This document shows positions 38,792 to 48,963 of a stretch of 51,288 nt of DNA, in pieces; the first letter of the stretch is position 1; the number at the start of each line of letters is the position of its first letter. The position numbers and the translations under genes are program-made. Under the pieces are notes generated by a model, which made no database searches, had not been told where the DNA came from, and saw only the letters and a program-made list of their open reading frames with translations. The stretch comes from Nitratiruptor sp. (GTDB lineage Bacteria > Campylobacterota > Campylobacteria > Campylobacterales > Nitratiruptoraceae): NCBI GenBank assembly GCA_027036935.1, contig JALWCE010000151.1, forward strand, positions 1-51,288, given 5' to 3'.

Positions 38792-38897
38792 CTCTACCCC
38801 TCTTTTTCATAAATTTAATCACCCCATAAGGTAAAATTGCCAAAAGCACCATAAAGAAAAATGTGACGTACAAACCGATCATATGGGTATCGTTCAT
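38775..38897 (-). CDS. Small single-span membrane protein
   Basis: 40 aa, too short for the track. ATG 38897 has GGAGG upstream. One span (MIGLYVTFFFMVLLAILPYG) is followed by a basic tail (KFMKKRGRDGK). It overlaps the GspS-like gene start by 17 bases and lies just after the lipoprotein, so it probably belongs to the same functional cluster. Confidence 0.65.
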   Translation of the reverse strand: MNDTHMIGLYVTFFFMVLLAILPYGVIKFMKKRGRDGKTS

Positions 38898-38899
38898 CC

Positions 38900-39529
38900 T
38901 TAACCTCCAAAGCTAAAAGAGCGTTTTGTGGTACTGCCCCCCGTACTTGGTTTGGGAGCAAAAAAGCCAGTTTTTTTGGGAGCTGTTTTGGTAGGAGCAA
39001 AAACAGCAGAACCTTTTTTAAAACTATTGACGCTTCGTCTGTAAGCGCTTGGATTTTTAAAACTTCGCTCTCTTTGCTGCTGATACGTAGGATTTTGAAA
39101 GAGTTTACTCCCTATCCAGCTCCCAATAATCGCTCCAGCCGCACTTGCTAGTATCGTTTCGCCTAAACTTAATCCCCCAGAGCTCGCTTGAGGATTGACT
39201 AAAGGGCTTTGACCCGACTCTATTTTAGGAGCCTCTTGAGCTACCAAACGATCAAGCTCCTCCTTGCTTAGTATCCTCTCCGTACCATTGAGATCTCGCA
39301 AGATAACTCGTGTTTGAGAGCTTGGATACTCCTCGACAATCTTGTATTTGCCCGGAGCGGTCTCTTCAATTACTACAAAAGCCCCCTGTTTTTTCGCAGC
39401 CTCGCTAAAGGTGCCTGTAGTGGCGGTTTGCTCTTCGCTCTTTTTTTCACATCCACTCAATCCCAAAACTAACACAGCTCCAAGACCGCCTACCATCGCG
39501 TAACTAGACGCTTTTTTGATAAAGTGCAT
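38900..39529 (-). CDS. UPF0323 family lipoprotein
   Basis: 209 aa. A signal peptide with lipobox ([16 protein letters not shown], Cys about residue 27) is followed by a charged domain ([25 protein letters not shown]), a Gly/Ala-rich membrane-like patch ([18 protein letters not shown]) and a Ser/Thr/Lys-rich tail. This matches the Campylobacterota UPF0323 lipoproteins (for example C. jejuni Cj0371). Function unknown. It overlaps lgt, whose product would lipidate it. Confidence 0.85.
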   Translation of the reverse strand: MHFIKKASSYAMVGGLGAVLVLGLSGCEKKSEEQTATTGTFSEAAKKQGAFVVIEETAPGKYKIVEEYPSSQTRVILRDLNGTERILSKEELDRLVAQEAPKIESGQSPLVNPQASSGGLSLGETILASAAGAIIGSWIGSKLFQNPTYQQQRERSFKNPSAYRRSVNSFKKGSAVFAPTKTAPKKTGFFAPKPSTGGSTTKRSFSFGG

Positions 39530-40334
39530 TCTTCCTCCTCAAATAGATATAAAGCACAATCGAAACTAGGATCATACCCAAAGAGAGTAGTTGGCCCATC
39601 GTCATCCAGCCACAACAGATAAATCCAAGCTGGATATCAGGTGCTCTGAAAAACTCGCATAAAAACCGAAATGTACCGTAAAGCATACCATACAGCGCCA
39701 TCAGCTCTCCGTCAAAGCGCTTATATTTTCTATACCAAAAGAGGATAGCAAAGGTCAAGAGACCCTCACAAAAAGCTTCATAGAGCTGGGATGGGTGTCG
39801 TAAAGTAGAACCTACATAAATGCCCCACTCCACATCTGTGGCTCGCCCTACAAGCTCTTGGTTTAGAAAATTGCCTATACGTCCAAAGGTATAGCCCAAA
39901 GGTACAGAGACCGCCACAAGGTCCATAAGCTGCCAAAAATTTTTCTTATATTTTTTGGTATAGAGCCACGTGGCTATTAAAAAGCCTATAATCGCCCCAT
40001 GATAACTAAAGCCTCGAATGCCCACAAAGTGGCCGTTTAAAAAGGGATTAAATATCTGCCAAGGGTGTGTGAGATAGTATAAGGTATGAGGATCGTAAAA
40101 GAGAATGTAGCCAAGTCTCGCTCCCAAAATCACTCCAGCTTCAGCCCAAACAAAGTAGATATCAAGCTCTTTTGACGTAAAGGGGAGATGGTCGTGTTTG
40201 ACCAGCCATTGGGCAAACCAGAGTGTAACCAAAAGGGCTAGCACATACATAATCCCGTACCAGTGCACGGGAAAGCCAAAGAGATGAAAAGCCACGGGAT
40301 CAAAATGTTTGTAAATATGGTTCCAGTAGTGCAT
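39504..40334 (-). CDS. lgt: Prolipoprotein diacylglyceryl transferase
   Basis: 276 aa, multi-span. The family signature [22 protein letters not shown] and conserved HPSQLYEAF are present, together with the N-terminal [12 protein letters not shown]. It attaches diacylglycerol to the lipobox Cys of lipoproteins in the inner membrane. AAGGAGGG precedes the ATG. The downstream gene is itself a lipoprotein. Confidence 0.95.
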   Translation of the reverse strand: MHYWNHIYKHFDPVAFHLFGFPVHWYGIMYVLALLVTLWFAQWLVKHDHLPFTSKELDIYFVWAEAGVILGARLGYILFYDPHTLYYLTHPWQIFNPFLNGHFVGIRGFSYHGAIIGFLIATWLYTKKYKKNFWQLMDLVAVSVPLGYTFGRIGNFLNQELVGRATDVEWGIYVGSTLRHPSQLYEAFCEGLLTFAILFWYRKYKRFDGELMALYGMLYGTFRFLCEFFRAPDIQLGFICCGWMTMGQLLSLGMILVSIVLYIYLRRKNALYQKSV

Positions 40335-40456
40335 CGCCCTCCTTGGTCACAAAATTATCAAAAAATTACCGTCAAACTACCTCTTTTAGGAGATGGATAA
40401 AGGGTCTTCAGGCGTAGTTTGATTTTGATTTTTGACATAATATCGAATATTAGTTA

Positions 40457-41905
40457 TCAAGCCGCTCTTTTCTCCTTTTGCTCATACTCCTCCAAAAGTT
40501 TATCGAGGAGTCCAAAAAGCTCTTCGGAAGTATGTTCGAGTTTTTGAAACTCTTTATAGATATCCTCTTGATGTTGCAATAAAAACTCCTCAAAATCTGG
40601 TCTTTGTACGATACTTATAATCCTTTTAGAGTAGTCGTGAATTTTTTTGTGAGGTACGGCTATCTGTTGGAAAATAGGGCTTGAGCCATACAGCTTTTTA
40701 CCCTCGCTTTGGTACCATCGGCCAAAATCGCAATGTTTCTCGTCCACATAAGGACTCTCTATCTCTCCGCTAAAAAAGTTGCGATAGACCACTTTGTTTT
40801 TGTAGATGATGTGATCGAGCTTGAATTTGGTAATGTTGATAATATGTTGGATAAGATTTGCCAGATGTTTGGATGTGGAGGCTTTTTGGGTAAAAGTTTG
40901 AATAGAGTTTTTAAACTCTTTGAGAGCCTGAGCCGATTCGTTGGCTATCTTTTCCATCCTCAAAGAGTTCTCTACGCTCTTTTTACTCTCTTCTTGAAGT
41001 TCGCTTAATACTTTACGCACATCCTCCGTAGATTTTTGGGTCTTTTCGGCTAGTTTCCTCACCTCATCGGCTACCACAGTAAAGCCCTTACCCATCTCCC
41101 CGGCACGCGCCGCTTCTATAGCGGCGTTAAGAGCCAGCAAGTTGGTCTGATCGGCGATATCGTTGATGAGTTTGATGATGTCGTTGACATTGGAAGCCTT
41201 TTTGTTCAAAGACTCTATGACAATGTTAGACTCGTTAATCATATAGATAAGTTTACTCGTCGATTCCATAATTTTATCGAGTCTATGGGTGATCTCTTGG
41301 GAATTTTTTGAGATACTTTCGCTATTTTGTACAATCTCTTTAACCTTTTGGATAGAACTCATTAGGTCGTTTTTGATGATGGCTAAGCCTCCGGCTACCC
41401 CTCCTCCTAGTTGCCCTACTTTGGAGTTGAGCTTCTCTTTTTCCATAAATTTCTCTTTGATCATGATGTTGTGGATCGATTTGTTAATCGACTCGGCGAT
41501 TTCGCGGAATTTTCCTTGATATTTGGAGATATCTATCTTTGTAAACTTTTTCTTCTCAAGATTTTTTAACACCGTGTTGGCTTCATTTAAAAATCCATCC
41601 ACTTGACGCATGAAACTTAAAAGATTATCATACATCTCTTTGAGCTCACCTGTATCGTTGACACCAATATTATAATCAAAAATCCCATTTTTAGCCTTTT
41701 GCACCATCAATGAGATGGCTGAAAGATTTTTTCTAATGTTTAAGACATTGATGAAGATGATCAACGCACACAAGAAGTTGAAGATATTGATAACAAAAAT
41801 AGAACTCACGCCATTTTTGTAGATCTCATATCCTAAAGAGATGGAAAAAAGAAGTATCGAAGCGATATTGGCGTATTGGATCTTTTGGAGCGAGGAGAGA
41901 TTCAT
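40457..41905 (-). CDS. Methyl-accepting chemotaxis protein with C-terminal CZB zinc-binding domain
   Basis: 482 aa from ATG 41905; AAAGG at six bases favours it over ATG 41911. Two N-terminal membrane spans lie close together, so there is almost no periplasmic sensor. A HAMP-like helix region and the signalling hairpin tip ([43 protein letters not shown]) follow. The C-terminal CZB domain ([38 protein letters not shown]) supplies three His and one Cys. It is probably a sensor of cytosolic zinc or redox state. Confidence 0.9.
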   Translation of the reverse strand: MNLSSLQKIQYANIASILLFSISLGYEIYKNGVSSIFVINIFNFLCALIIFINVLNIRKNLSAISLMVQKAKNGIFDYNIGVNDTGELKEMYDNLLSFMRQVDGFLNEANTVLKNLEKKKFTKIDISKYQGKFREIAESINKSIHNIMIKEKFMEKEKLNSKVGQLGGGVAGGLAIIKNDLMSSIQKVKEIVQNSESISKNSQEITHRLDKIMESTSKLIYMINESNIVIESLNKKASNVNDIIKLINDIADQTNLLALNAAIEAARAGEMGKGFTVVADEVRKLAEKTQKSTEDVRKVLSELQEESKKSVENSLRMEKIANESAQALKEFKNSIQTFTQKASTSKHLANLIQHIINITKFKLDHIIYKNKVVYRNFFSGEIESPYVDEKHCDFGRWYQSEGKKLYGSSPIFQQIAVPHKKIHDYSKRIISIVQRPDFEEFLLQHQEDIYKEFQKLEHTSEELFGLLDKLLEEYEQKEKRAA

Positions 41906-41953
41906 GCCCATCCTTTTTGCCTATTATCGACAATGGACGGGCATTTTTTAGCA

Positions 41954-42700
41954 CTATTTGAGGATCACCCTCGCATGTAGAGGTTGCGTGGGACGGTTGT
42001 TGTGTCCCATAATCTTTTGCATCTGCTCTAACTGCTCCTTACTCGCTTCTACGGGAGTTTTGAGCACGATCCAGCGTACTCCCTCGGTACATGGCGGTGT
42101 GGTAAAAGAGCCATCATATCGGTAGTAATCGACTTTTTTGGGGAAGAGATCGCCCGGATTAAACATCTCTTTGAGCTTTTGAGGATGATTGGGTCTTGGA
42201 TCAAGATCGGCCAAAATACGCGAGAGGGCCAGATTTGGTTTACCCTCTTGAAACATCACAGCCACCACCAGATACTCTCCATCCTTGCTTTTATGCACGA
42301 GGTGAGCCTCCATGGGAAAATGTTTACCATTTATTGTGTTTTCGCTCGGAGTATGAAAATGAAACTGTACCAGATCAAAAGGAATGCCATCAATGGTAAA
42401 CTCATTTTTGCCAATAGTGCTTACCTTTATAGTATGACCGTTGTTTACCACCTCTTGGGCATTGCCGGTATAGTAAACTTTAGGATTAGGAAGCTCGGCT
42501 TCGATGAATCTGTTCATATTTACTGGAGATTGGTTTGCTCCTAGAGCGCATAGACGAAATTTTGGATCGATCTGACCCCAATGCACTGGACCATTTTTGC
42601 CTTTATAGCTCCAATGGGCGTGCTCGGCATGATACCCCCCACCCGTCACTCCAGCTAAAGCAAACGCCGCAGCTGCACAAATCATCGCGAGTCTCTTCAT
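41954..42700 (-). CDS. Periplasmic alpha-type carbonic anhydrase
   Basis: 248 aa. A Sec signal peptide (MKRLAMICAAAAFALAGVTG) precedes a complete alpha-CA domain: HWSYKGKNGPVHWGQI, zinc ligands in QFHFHTPSEN and EAHLVH, the QSPVNM start and TTPPCTEGVRW. It interconverts CO2 and bicarbonate outside the cytoplasm, useful for a CO2-fixing vent bacterium. A TATAAT lies about 20 bases upstream of its start, suggesting its own promoter. Confidence 0.92.
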   Translation of the reverse strand: MKRLAMICAAAAFALAGVTGGGYHAEHAHWSYKGKNGPVHWGQIDPKFRLCALGANQSPVNMNRFIEAELPNPKVYYTGNAQEVVNNGHTIKVSTIGKNEFTIDGIPFDLVQFHFHTPSENTINGKHFPMEAHLVHKSKDGEYLVVAVMFQEGKPNLALSRILADLDPRPNHPQKLKEMFNPGDLFPKKVDYYRYDGSFTTPPCTEGVRWIVLKTPVEASKEQLEQMQKIMGHNNRPTQPLHARVILK

Positions 42701-42740
42701 CCGCTTATCCTTTTTTGAGTCTATTATAAACCAAAGAGGA

Positions 42741-44015
42741 TTAATCCTCTTTTAAAGCTTCGGCGATCAGCTCCACCGGATTTTTAAAAATCGTATCCAC
42801 GCCCTTTTGGTACAAAGAGTTGCTAATTTGTACCCTGCACGCACTACACTCCGCACTCACTATCTGCGCTCCGCTTTGGGCGATCATAGCTGCTTTTGGT
42901 TTGCCCGCAGCCTCGGCTAGGTGAAACTTCTCCGTCTGGATCGTTACTCCCCCAAAGCCGCAGCAGCGGTTGGGGTCTTCCATCTCTTTGAGCTGATAGT
43001 TTTTGGCCAAAAGAGCTCTTGGTTCTTGCCAGATACCTTGGACTTTTCTGGCGTGACAGGCATCGTGATAGGTGACGGTAGCAGGCAGCTGCTTGCCCTT
43101 TTTGGCCAAAATCTTGGGCAGCTCAGTATGGTGGTAGAGCCATTCGGTAGCCATATAGATCTTTTTGTTGAGCTTCCTTGCCCGCTGGGCCCACTCGCTC
43201 ATCCCTCTATTTTCAAAAAAGAGCTCCCAGTCGTGGCGAATCATGGCGCTACAAGTGGCCTCTGGTATGATGATCGCCTCCACCTCGTCGATAAAGCTCT
43301 CAAAATATTCAATATTTTTCTTGGTCAAATACTCCACTGTATCGAAATCCCCGGTGAAATAGGCCGGCGCCCCACAGCACAGCTGCTTTTTTGGAATGAA
43401 GATCTCATAGCCTAAACTCTTTAGGATATCCACCAAACTATCGCCGATCTCGGTGTAGTTGTAGTTGGCCAAACATCCAATGAAGATGGCCACTTTGGGC
43501 CCTTTGTCTTTGTTGAGGTGGCTTGGGTATTTGTTTAAAAAGCTTTTGCTTTTGAGGGAAGGGAGCAAGCGATCCTTTTTGATCATCGGCAACTTGAAAC
43601 GTGGCAACAGCCCTCTGCCCTTTTGTTCCTTTTTTAAAGCACAGCTATGAAAGACATATCCTAGTTTGTTGGCCAGATCCATCATAAAGCGGTGTCGAAG
43701 CAGCCAAAAAAAGGCCCGCTTGTACCAGGCGATGCCATACTTTTTGGCAATATCGGCTCGCACCTCTTCGATGATCATATCGGTAGGTAGGTCGTTTGGG
43801 CAGACATCCACGCAGTTAGTACACAAAAAGCAGCTCTCAAAAATATCTTTGGCCTCGCGGTCTAGTTCGATCGCCCCCTTTTGGTAATCGCCTAGTAGTT
43901 CAATAAAACCTCTTGGACTCGTTACCTCGTCGGGATTGACCTGATGAATGGTGCACGTGGGGATACATTTCCCACACTTAATGCACATATCGCTTATTTT
44001 GCTGTACTCAAACAC
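42741..44015 (-). CDS. GlcF/GlpC-like iron-sulfur oxidoreductase subunit
   Basis: 424 aa from GTG 44015 with AGAGG upstream. Two 4Fe-4S motifs (CIKCGKCIPTC, CFLCTNCVDVCP) are followed by two CCG domains (IFIGCLANYNYTEIG...QLCCGAPAYF and YHDACHARKVQG...RCCGFGG). This is the layout of glycolate oxidase or glycerol-3-phosphate dehydrogenase iron-sulfur subunits, which pass electrons to quinones. No GlcD-type flavoprotein is adjacent, so the substrate is open. It starts two bases after the addA stop. Confidence 0.85.
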   Translation of the reverse strand: MFEYSKISDMCIKCGKCIPTCTIHQVNPDEVTSPRGFIELLGDYQKGAIELDREAKDIFESCFLCTNCVDVCPNDLPTDMIIEEVRADIAKKYGIAWYKRAFFWLLRHRFMMDLANKLGYVFHSCALKKEQKGRGLLPRFKLPMIKKDRLLPSLKSKSFLNKYPSHLNKDKGPKVAIFIGCLANYNYTEIGDSLVDILKSLGYEIFIPKKQLCCGAPAYFTGDFDTVEYLTKKNIEYFESFIDEVEAIIIPEATCSAMIRHDWELFFENRGMSEWAQRARKLNKKIYMATEWLYHHTELPKILAKKGKQLPATVTYHDACHARKVQGIWQEPRALLAKNYQLKEMEDPNRCCGFGGVTIQTEKFHLAEAAGKPKAAMIAQSGAQIVSAECSACRVQISNSLYQKGVDTIFKNPVELIAEALKED

Positions 44016-44017
44016 CT

Positions 44018-46603
44018 CTACACCTCTTGCAACTTCATACGATCCAAATAGAGCAAATATCCCCGAGCCTCTTTGCCTAAGAGCCGCTTGATAGCTGATT
44101 TGTAAAAACCTACCTGCTTGAAGTAGGGGCGCTGGTCTTGAGGCGTAGCACTTTTATAATCGATCACCACAATCTCCTCACCTATAAAAAGGTGGTCGAT
44201 TATACCCAGATGTCCATCAAGGATGAATGGTATTTCACGAAAAGAGTCCATACCAAAGCTTTCCTCAAGCTTTTTAGCCTCTTCCACTCTTTTGGCGATC
44301 TGTTCAAAATCCAACTCAAAAAGAGCGTAACGGCTTTGCACATATTCTATCCCCACTTCTAGGGCTTGATGGTAGGCATTACCTAGCGTAATGGCGCGAT
44401 AATCGTTTGGTTCATACTCCTCCTCAACCTCTTCTACAAACTCTTGAAGTCCATAAGAGCGAAGTTCCAAATCAAAATGTCCCTCCTCTTGAGGAGTAAC
44501 AGGCTTTGACTCTATCTTTTGCAACTCTCCTCGCACCTCTTCATCCAAAAAGCCAAAACGCCTACTCTTTGGATTTTTAAGCACGAAAAGTCCCTCTTGA
44601 GCCCTTGTAAGAGCCACATACGCCACATTTTTGAGCTCCCAAACTCTATTTTTTTGCTCCTCTTCTAAAGCTAGAGCATACTCCTCATCCACCGCCTCTT
44701 TATCCTTTTGACGCAGCCAGAAGCGATCTGGGGTGATACCTTGCTGCTTAATAAGCAGCCTAGAACTTTTGTCTTTGTCTTGTCCCAAAGTATCAAGGAC
44801 GATCACATATTCAAAAGCGAGTCCTTTAGACTTGTGGATGGTGAGCACCTCTATCCCTTTTTTGGCACTTGGCATCTGCAACTCACACTCGCTGATATGT
44901 TGGATAAACTCCTCTATATCTTTATATGCAATCGCCTCTTGGAGCAGCAGCTGCACGCTCTCATCCCAAAAATCAAAAGTTTTAGCCAGCTTCTTAATGG
45001 CGGCTACTGGCTTAAGCCCTTCAATGGAGGGAAACTCCTCCACTTTTTTTCCTAAAAAACTCTCAAAATGGAAGCGATACAGCGATGGGCTTTTTCCTTG
45101 GTGCAAATAGCTTATTAGATCAATAAGAGCCTTGGCCCGTGGCTGGTGGATCATAAGCTTTGAGCTGCTTGTGACCGCTTTGAGGCCAAGAGTATCAAGA
45201 TGCTCGGCCACTTTTTGGATATCTTGATTCGTTGGCACTAAAATAGCGATCTGTTCGGGTTGTACGCCGATATTTTGCAACTTTTCCAAGACCTTATCCA
45301 AACTTTTAAGTAGCTCTTCACTCTGCTTGACCTCCACATATCCGCCCTCTTTGGCGCTCTTTTGCCTCAGTCCAAACTGATTGTTCACATACTCTACAAT
45401 ATGCGATCGTGAACGGTAGTTGCGTTCTAGTTCCTCCTCATCCATCCCGTAGCGCTCTTTAACATAATCAAAAAGTTTGGCGTTGCCTCCTCGAAAACCA
45501 TAGATCGCTTGCTTCTTGTCCCCTACATAAAAGAAACTGCGCCATTCGTTGGTAGAGGCAATCTCATCTACTATCGGCTCAAAAATCCTCCAATCTTCGG
45601 TGGATGTATCTTGAAACTCATCGATAAGAATATGTTGCAATCGGCTATCAAGACGAAAATACAAAAAGTGGCTATCTATCCCTTGCTGCAAAATATCATA
45701 GGCAAGGTGTTTGATATCGGTAAAATCGAGCCGTCCAAGCTCCAAAGCTCTACCAAGCCTCGCTTTTTTATAGAGCCCGTAAAAATCAAAAAGTTTGCGT
45801 AAAAAGTAGGACTCTTTGAAGCGAAAGTAGGCTCCAAGCTCCTTTTTGAAATCCAAAAAGAGCCCATCTGCTTGCTTGCACTCCTTGATCCCTTTGGTTT
45901 CGCACAGACTCGATTTTTTTATCCAAGCCCTAAGGTTTCCCGATTTGGTAAAGAGCACTTCTTGTAATGGACGCTCAGGATCAAACTCTGCTTGTTTGGC
46001 TTTGGTGCCGTGGGTTTGGACAAACTGGGCCAAACGCCGGTAGGCTGCTAACAGCTGCTGGGTATTGTCGGGCAAAGGATTTGGAGGCGGCGGGAGCTCT
46101 TTGTCCTTTTCATACAACAAAGCAAAAAAATCCTCCAATCCCTTTTGGTCAAACCATCGAGCAAATCGAACAAAATCATCAAAACTCTTTGAATCCAAAC
46201 TTTGCAAAAAGAGCTCAAATCCCTCGTGGCCTCCAATCTCAAAATCGCTTGCCACTCCGGCGTAGTAGGCAAATTTCCTCAAAATCCGCTGCACAAAAGA
46301 GTCTATGGTCATAATAAAAATATCGGCGTTTAAAAATCTCTGGTGAAGATATGAGAGTTTTTGTTCGATCTTTTTTGGCTCTTCTTTGAGCCAATCTGCC
46401 CAGATCTGTATCCTTTTGGAATCCTTTTGAGACAAAAAAAGCCCTACTCGCTCACTCATCTCATGGGCCGCCTTGTTGGTAAAAGTGATGGCCAGCACCT
46501 CTTTGGGATCGGCCCCACTGAGCAGCAATCCTACATATCGCATCGCAAGAGCATACGTCTTTCCCGTTCCCGCACTCGCTTCCAAAGCCAAAAGTCGTTT
46601 CAT
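44018..46603 (-). CDS. addA: AddA/RecB-like helicase-nuclease
   Basis: 861 aa. UvrD-type helicase motifs are present: I (ALEASAGTGKTYALAMRY), Ia (VLAITFTNKAAHEM), II (HILIDEFQDTS), III (FYVGDKKQAIYGFRGG), and motifs V and VI (LTIHKSKGLAFEYVIV, YVALTRAQEGLFV). The C-terminus has a PD-(D/E)XK nuclease (DGHLGIIDHLF, EIVVIDYKSAT). With AddB it processes double-strand breaks for RecA. It is shorter than classic AddA, as usual in this phylum. It follows addB after a 136-base gap without a convincing gene. Confidence 0.92.
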   Translation of the reverse strand: MKRLLALEASAGTGKTYALAMRYVGLLLSGADPKEVLAITFTNKAAHEMSERVGLFLSQKDSKRIQIWADWLKEEPKKIEQKLSYLHQRFLNADIFIMTIDSFVQRILRKFAYYAGVASDFEIGGHEGFELFLQSLDSKSFDDFVRFARWFDQKGLEDFFALLYEKDKELPPPPNPLPDNTQQLLAAYRRLAQFVQTHGTKAKQAEFDPERPLQEVLFTKSGNLRAWIKKSSLCETKGIKECKQADGLFLDFKKELGAYFRFKESYFLRKLFDFYGLYKKARLGRALELGRLDFTDIKHLAYDILQQGIDSHFLYFRLDSRLQHILIDEFQDTSTEDWRIFEPIVDEIASTNEWRSFFYVGDKKQAIYGFRGGNAKLFDYVKERYGMDEEELERNYRSRSHIVEYVNNQFGLRQKSAKEGGYVEVKQSEELLKSLDKVLEKLQNIGVQPEQIAILVPTNQDIQKVAEHLDTLGLKAVTSSSKLMIHQPRAKALIDLISYLHQGKSPSLYRFHFESFLGKKVEEFPSIEGLKPVAAIKKLAKTFDFWDESVQLLLQEAIAYKDIEEFIQHISECELQMPSAKKGIEVLTIHKSKGLAFEYVIVLDTLGQDKDKSSRLLIKQQGITPDRFWLRQKDKEAVDEEYALALEEEQKNRVWELKNVAYVALTRAQEGLFVLKNPKSRRFGFLDEEVRGELQKIESKPVTPQEEGHFDLELRSYGLQEFVEEVEEEYEPNDYRAITLGNAYHQALEVGIEYVQSRYALFELDFEQIAKRVEEAKKLEESFGMDSFREIPFILDGHLGIIDHLFIGEEIVVIDYKSATPQDQRPYFKQVGFYKSAIKRLLGKEARGYLLYLDRMKLQEV

Positions 46604-46739
46604 AATATTTTTTCAGCGCCCAAAGACCTCGCCCTTGAAAGCTACGAGGAGAGTGCTTACTTGACCCCCTTTCATAAAGTTTGTTACTCGCTACTTCGTA
46701 CGATTTTGCCCCATAAACTCAAGAGGCTAAAGCGCATAT

Positions 46740-48959
46740 CTAAAAAGTGCTGGCAACCACTCCCTTGCAACCAAACAGATACTCGCAAAATCTGCAATAA
46801 CTCATATCCTCGCATCTTTTTGCTTGCTGGGGCAAATTTGCAAGGGCGTCAGCCAATCTCTCTTTTGCCTTATCTACTGGTACTTTTTGTAGTAGCGTGT
46901 TGGAAATATCCCAAAAATAGACCTCCTCAGTCTGCCACAAAAGAGCATAAAATTCGGCTTGGAGTTTGGTTTTCTCTTTCTCATAGGATTTGAGATAGTT
47001 TGTAGTTCTTGTAGAAGTTTTATAATCATAAATAAAAACTTTATCCCCTTTTTGAATTACCCTATCAGCTCGAGCTTGTAGCACGATAGGACCAAAAGGG
47101 ATACTTTTAGTGACCTCGTGGTTCACCATGCCCTCTAAGAGCTCAAAATCTTTTTGACAAAAGCGGCGTAATTTCGCCTCCCATTCTACCAATATGTGGT
47201 AGCGCTCTTGTACACTCGCTTGCTGCAGCAGATACTTCATTACCAGCCGATGGTACTCTTTGGCGTCTTGGGGTTTTGCTTTAATGGCATTGGCGATAGC
47301 TGTGTGGATTTTACTGCCAAGCAATTTTTTAGGCGGAGCTTTAATCTTTGCAACGGAGTGTAGATAGTAACGATAGCTGCATCGCAGCAGCATCTCCAAA
47401 GAGGTTGGAGAGAGTTTTTTAGGTCTAGGAATCGCTCCAAAAGCCTCAGCCGGACGGGCCTCATTTTGAAAAGTGTAGAGTACTTGCATATAGTACTCCC
47501 CGCTTTTTGGCTGGATATCTGGATAGAGCTGAGCCAAAAAGCGGCTAGGTTCGTTTTGCTCATCTTGGACATAGCTTATCGCTACCTCTTTGGCCCCTTT
47601 GAGCAGTCGGGAGTAGTAGTATTTTTGGAGACCTTCTTTTTGCGCGATAGTAGGCAGCTTGGCAAACTGGCGCAAAGCGGTATTTAAAAAAAGATCTTCA
47701 CTTTTTAGTTTTGGTACCACCCCTTCGTTGAAATCGACGATGATGACGCCCTCGCTCTGTATTCCTCTGCTCTCAAGCACCTCCATGACCGTTACCTTGC
47801 CGCCTCGCACATCGTCAAAACTCTTTTTGGCTAAGCGATCAAGCAGTAAGTGAGCAAGGGTGCGTATATCCATCTGCTCTACTTGGCTCATACGCTCAAG
47901 GAGAAAAAGATCCTCCTCAATAACCCTTTTTTCTTTGTCACTGGCAAGCTCTACGATGAGTTCTCTAAGCCCGTGAAAATCTTCTATCCCCTCAAATCGG
48001 CTCAGCAACTGAGTATCAATTTTAGATAAAAAATTCTCATCGGCTAAAAAACGGACCCGGTATAAGGCTTCAAGCTTGCGATACAAAGGGGAGTAGATAA
48101 AACTATCCCCCATGGCGAAGTTTAGATTGTTATACTCGTCAAAGATCTCTAGATACTCTTTAAAATTGCCTTGGGGTACAATTACGCTAATCTTTTCTGG
48201 TTCTATACCTTTTTGGACAAATTCCTCTATTTTGGCAAAAACGAAATCGGCTTGGGCAATACGCCTATCAAAAAAGCGAATATCCACATTGGGCTCGCCG
48301 CTAGCTAGTGGCTCCTTTTCCCACTTCCAGCCATCGGCCTCAAGGGATATCGTATAGCGGCCCTTCTCTTTGATGCCAAACATCTTAAAAGCAAGCTCCA
48401 AATTAAACTCGTCCACTTCATGCTCTATCTGGATGGGTCGCTGGATTTGGGTGATGATTTCCCGATCAAAAGCGCTCAAATAGCCCATCAGCTCTATCTC
48501 TATCTTCTCAAACTGGGCAAAATAGTCGTGATTGATGCGGTACTCATCTAAAACGATCCAATCGCTCCACCCTTTTTGGGACAAAATCTCTTTGTAGTTT
48601 TGTCGTATTTGGCCAATAAGACGCATATGCTCCTCAAACTCCGCATACACATCGACTTTGGCCACTTCCTCTAAATCCACTTGCTCCAAAAAGAGCTCTT
48701 TTAAAAAGGAGTAGATAAGCTCCCCCTCACGGGCAAACTTCTCAAACTCTTTTGGAATACCAAGCTTATGCAGCGCCACCTCTTTGCAGGCTTGATGGAA
48801 GTAGACTTTGCGTAGCTCTTCGCTTATAAAAGGCTTTGGCGGCAAGATGGCACGCTCCAAAAACTCCGAAATAGTCAAAAGTTTTGGCAGTAGTCTGTTT
48901 GGGCCATTTTGGGCAAAGGAGCGGATTTGGCGCTGGGTGGTAAGGACTTTTAGTATCAT
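46740..48959 (-). CDS. addB: AddB-like nuclease subunit
   Basis: 739 aa. The N-terminal and central parts are a degenerate helicase scaffold; the C-terminal nuclease domain has LQARADRV and VFIYDYKTS (D, D-x-K). Cysteines in RCEDMSYCRFCEYLFGCKG are those that, with an upstream Cys in the domain (RCSYRYYLHSV), hold the AddB iron-sulfur cluster. It pairs with AddA in end resection. The gene is upstream of addA, and AAGGG lies before the ATG. Confidence 0.88.
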   Translation of the reverse strand: MILKVLTTQRQIRSFAQNGPNRLLPKLLTISEFLERAILPPKPFISEELRKVYFHQACKEVALHKLGIPKEFEKFAREGELIYSFLKELFLEQVDLEEVAKVDVYAEFEEHMRLIGQIRQNYKEILSQKGWSDWIVLDEYRINHDYFAQFEKIEIELMGYLSAFDREIITQIQRPIQIEHEVDEFNLELAFKMFGIKEKGRYTISLEADGWKWEKEPLASGEPNVDIRFFDRRIAQADFVFAKIEEFVQKGIEPEKISVIVPQGNFKEYLEIFDEYNNLNFAMGDSFIYSPLYRKLEALYRVRFLADENFLSKIDTQLLSRFEGIEDFHGLRELIVELASDKEKRVIEEDLFLLERMSQVEQMDIRTLAHLLLDRLAKKSFDDVRGGKVTVMEVLESRGIQSEGVIIVDFNEGVVPKLKSEDLFLNTALRQFAKLPTIAQKEGLQKYYYSRLLKGAKEVAISYVQDEQNEPSRFLAQLYPDIQPKSGEYYMQVLYTFQNEARPAEAFGAIPRPKKLSPTSLEMLLRCSYRYYLHSVAKIKAPPKKLLGSKIHTAIANAIKAKPQDAKEYHRLVMKYLLQQASVQERYHILVEWEAKLRRFCQKDFELLEGMVNHEVTKSIPFGPIVLQARADRVIQKGDKVFIYDYKTSTRTTNYLKSYEKEKTKLQAEFYALLWQTEEVYFWDISNTLLQKVPVDKAKERLADALANLPQQAKRCEDMSYCRFCEYLFGCKGVVASTF

Positions 48960-48963
48960 ACCC

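Noticed and set aside
42733-42752. AAAGAGGATTAATCCTCTTT palindrome at the end of the GlcF-like gene
   Set aside because: It could be a terminator but no U-tract follows on the transcribed strand; considered chance or weak, so not listed as a feature.
46604-46739. Gap between addB and addA as a possible gene or RNA
   Set aside because: Only frames of about 20 codons without ribosome sites and no strong hairpin are visible.
46361-46993. 210-aa plus-strand ORF opposite addA/addB
   Set aside because: Lies largely antisense to clear helicase-nuclease genes and has no start signal or domain.
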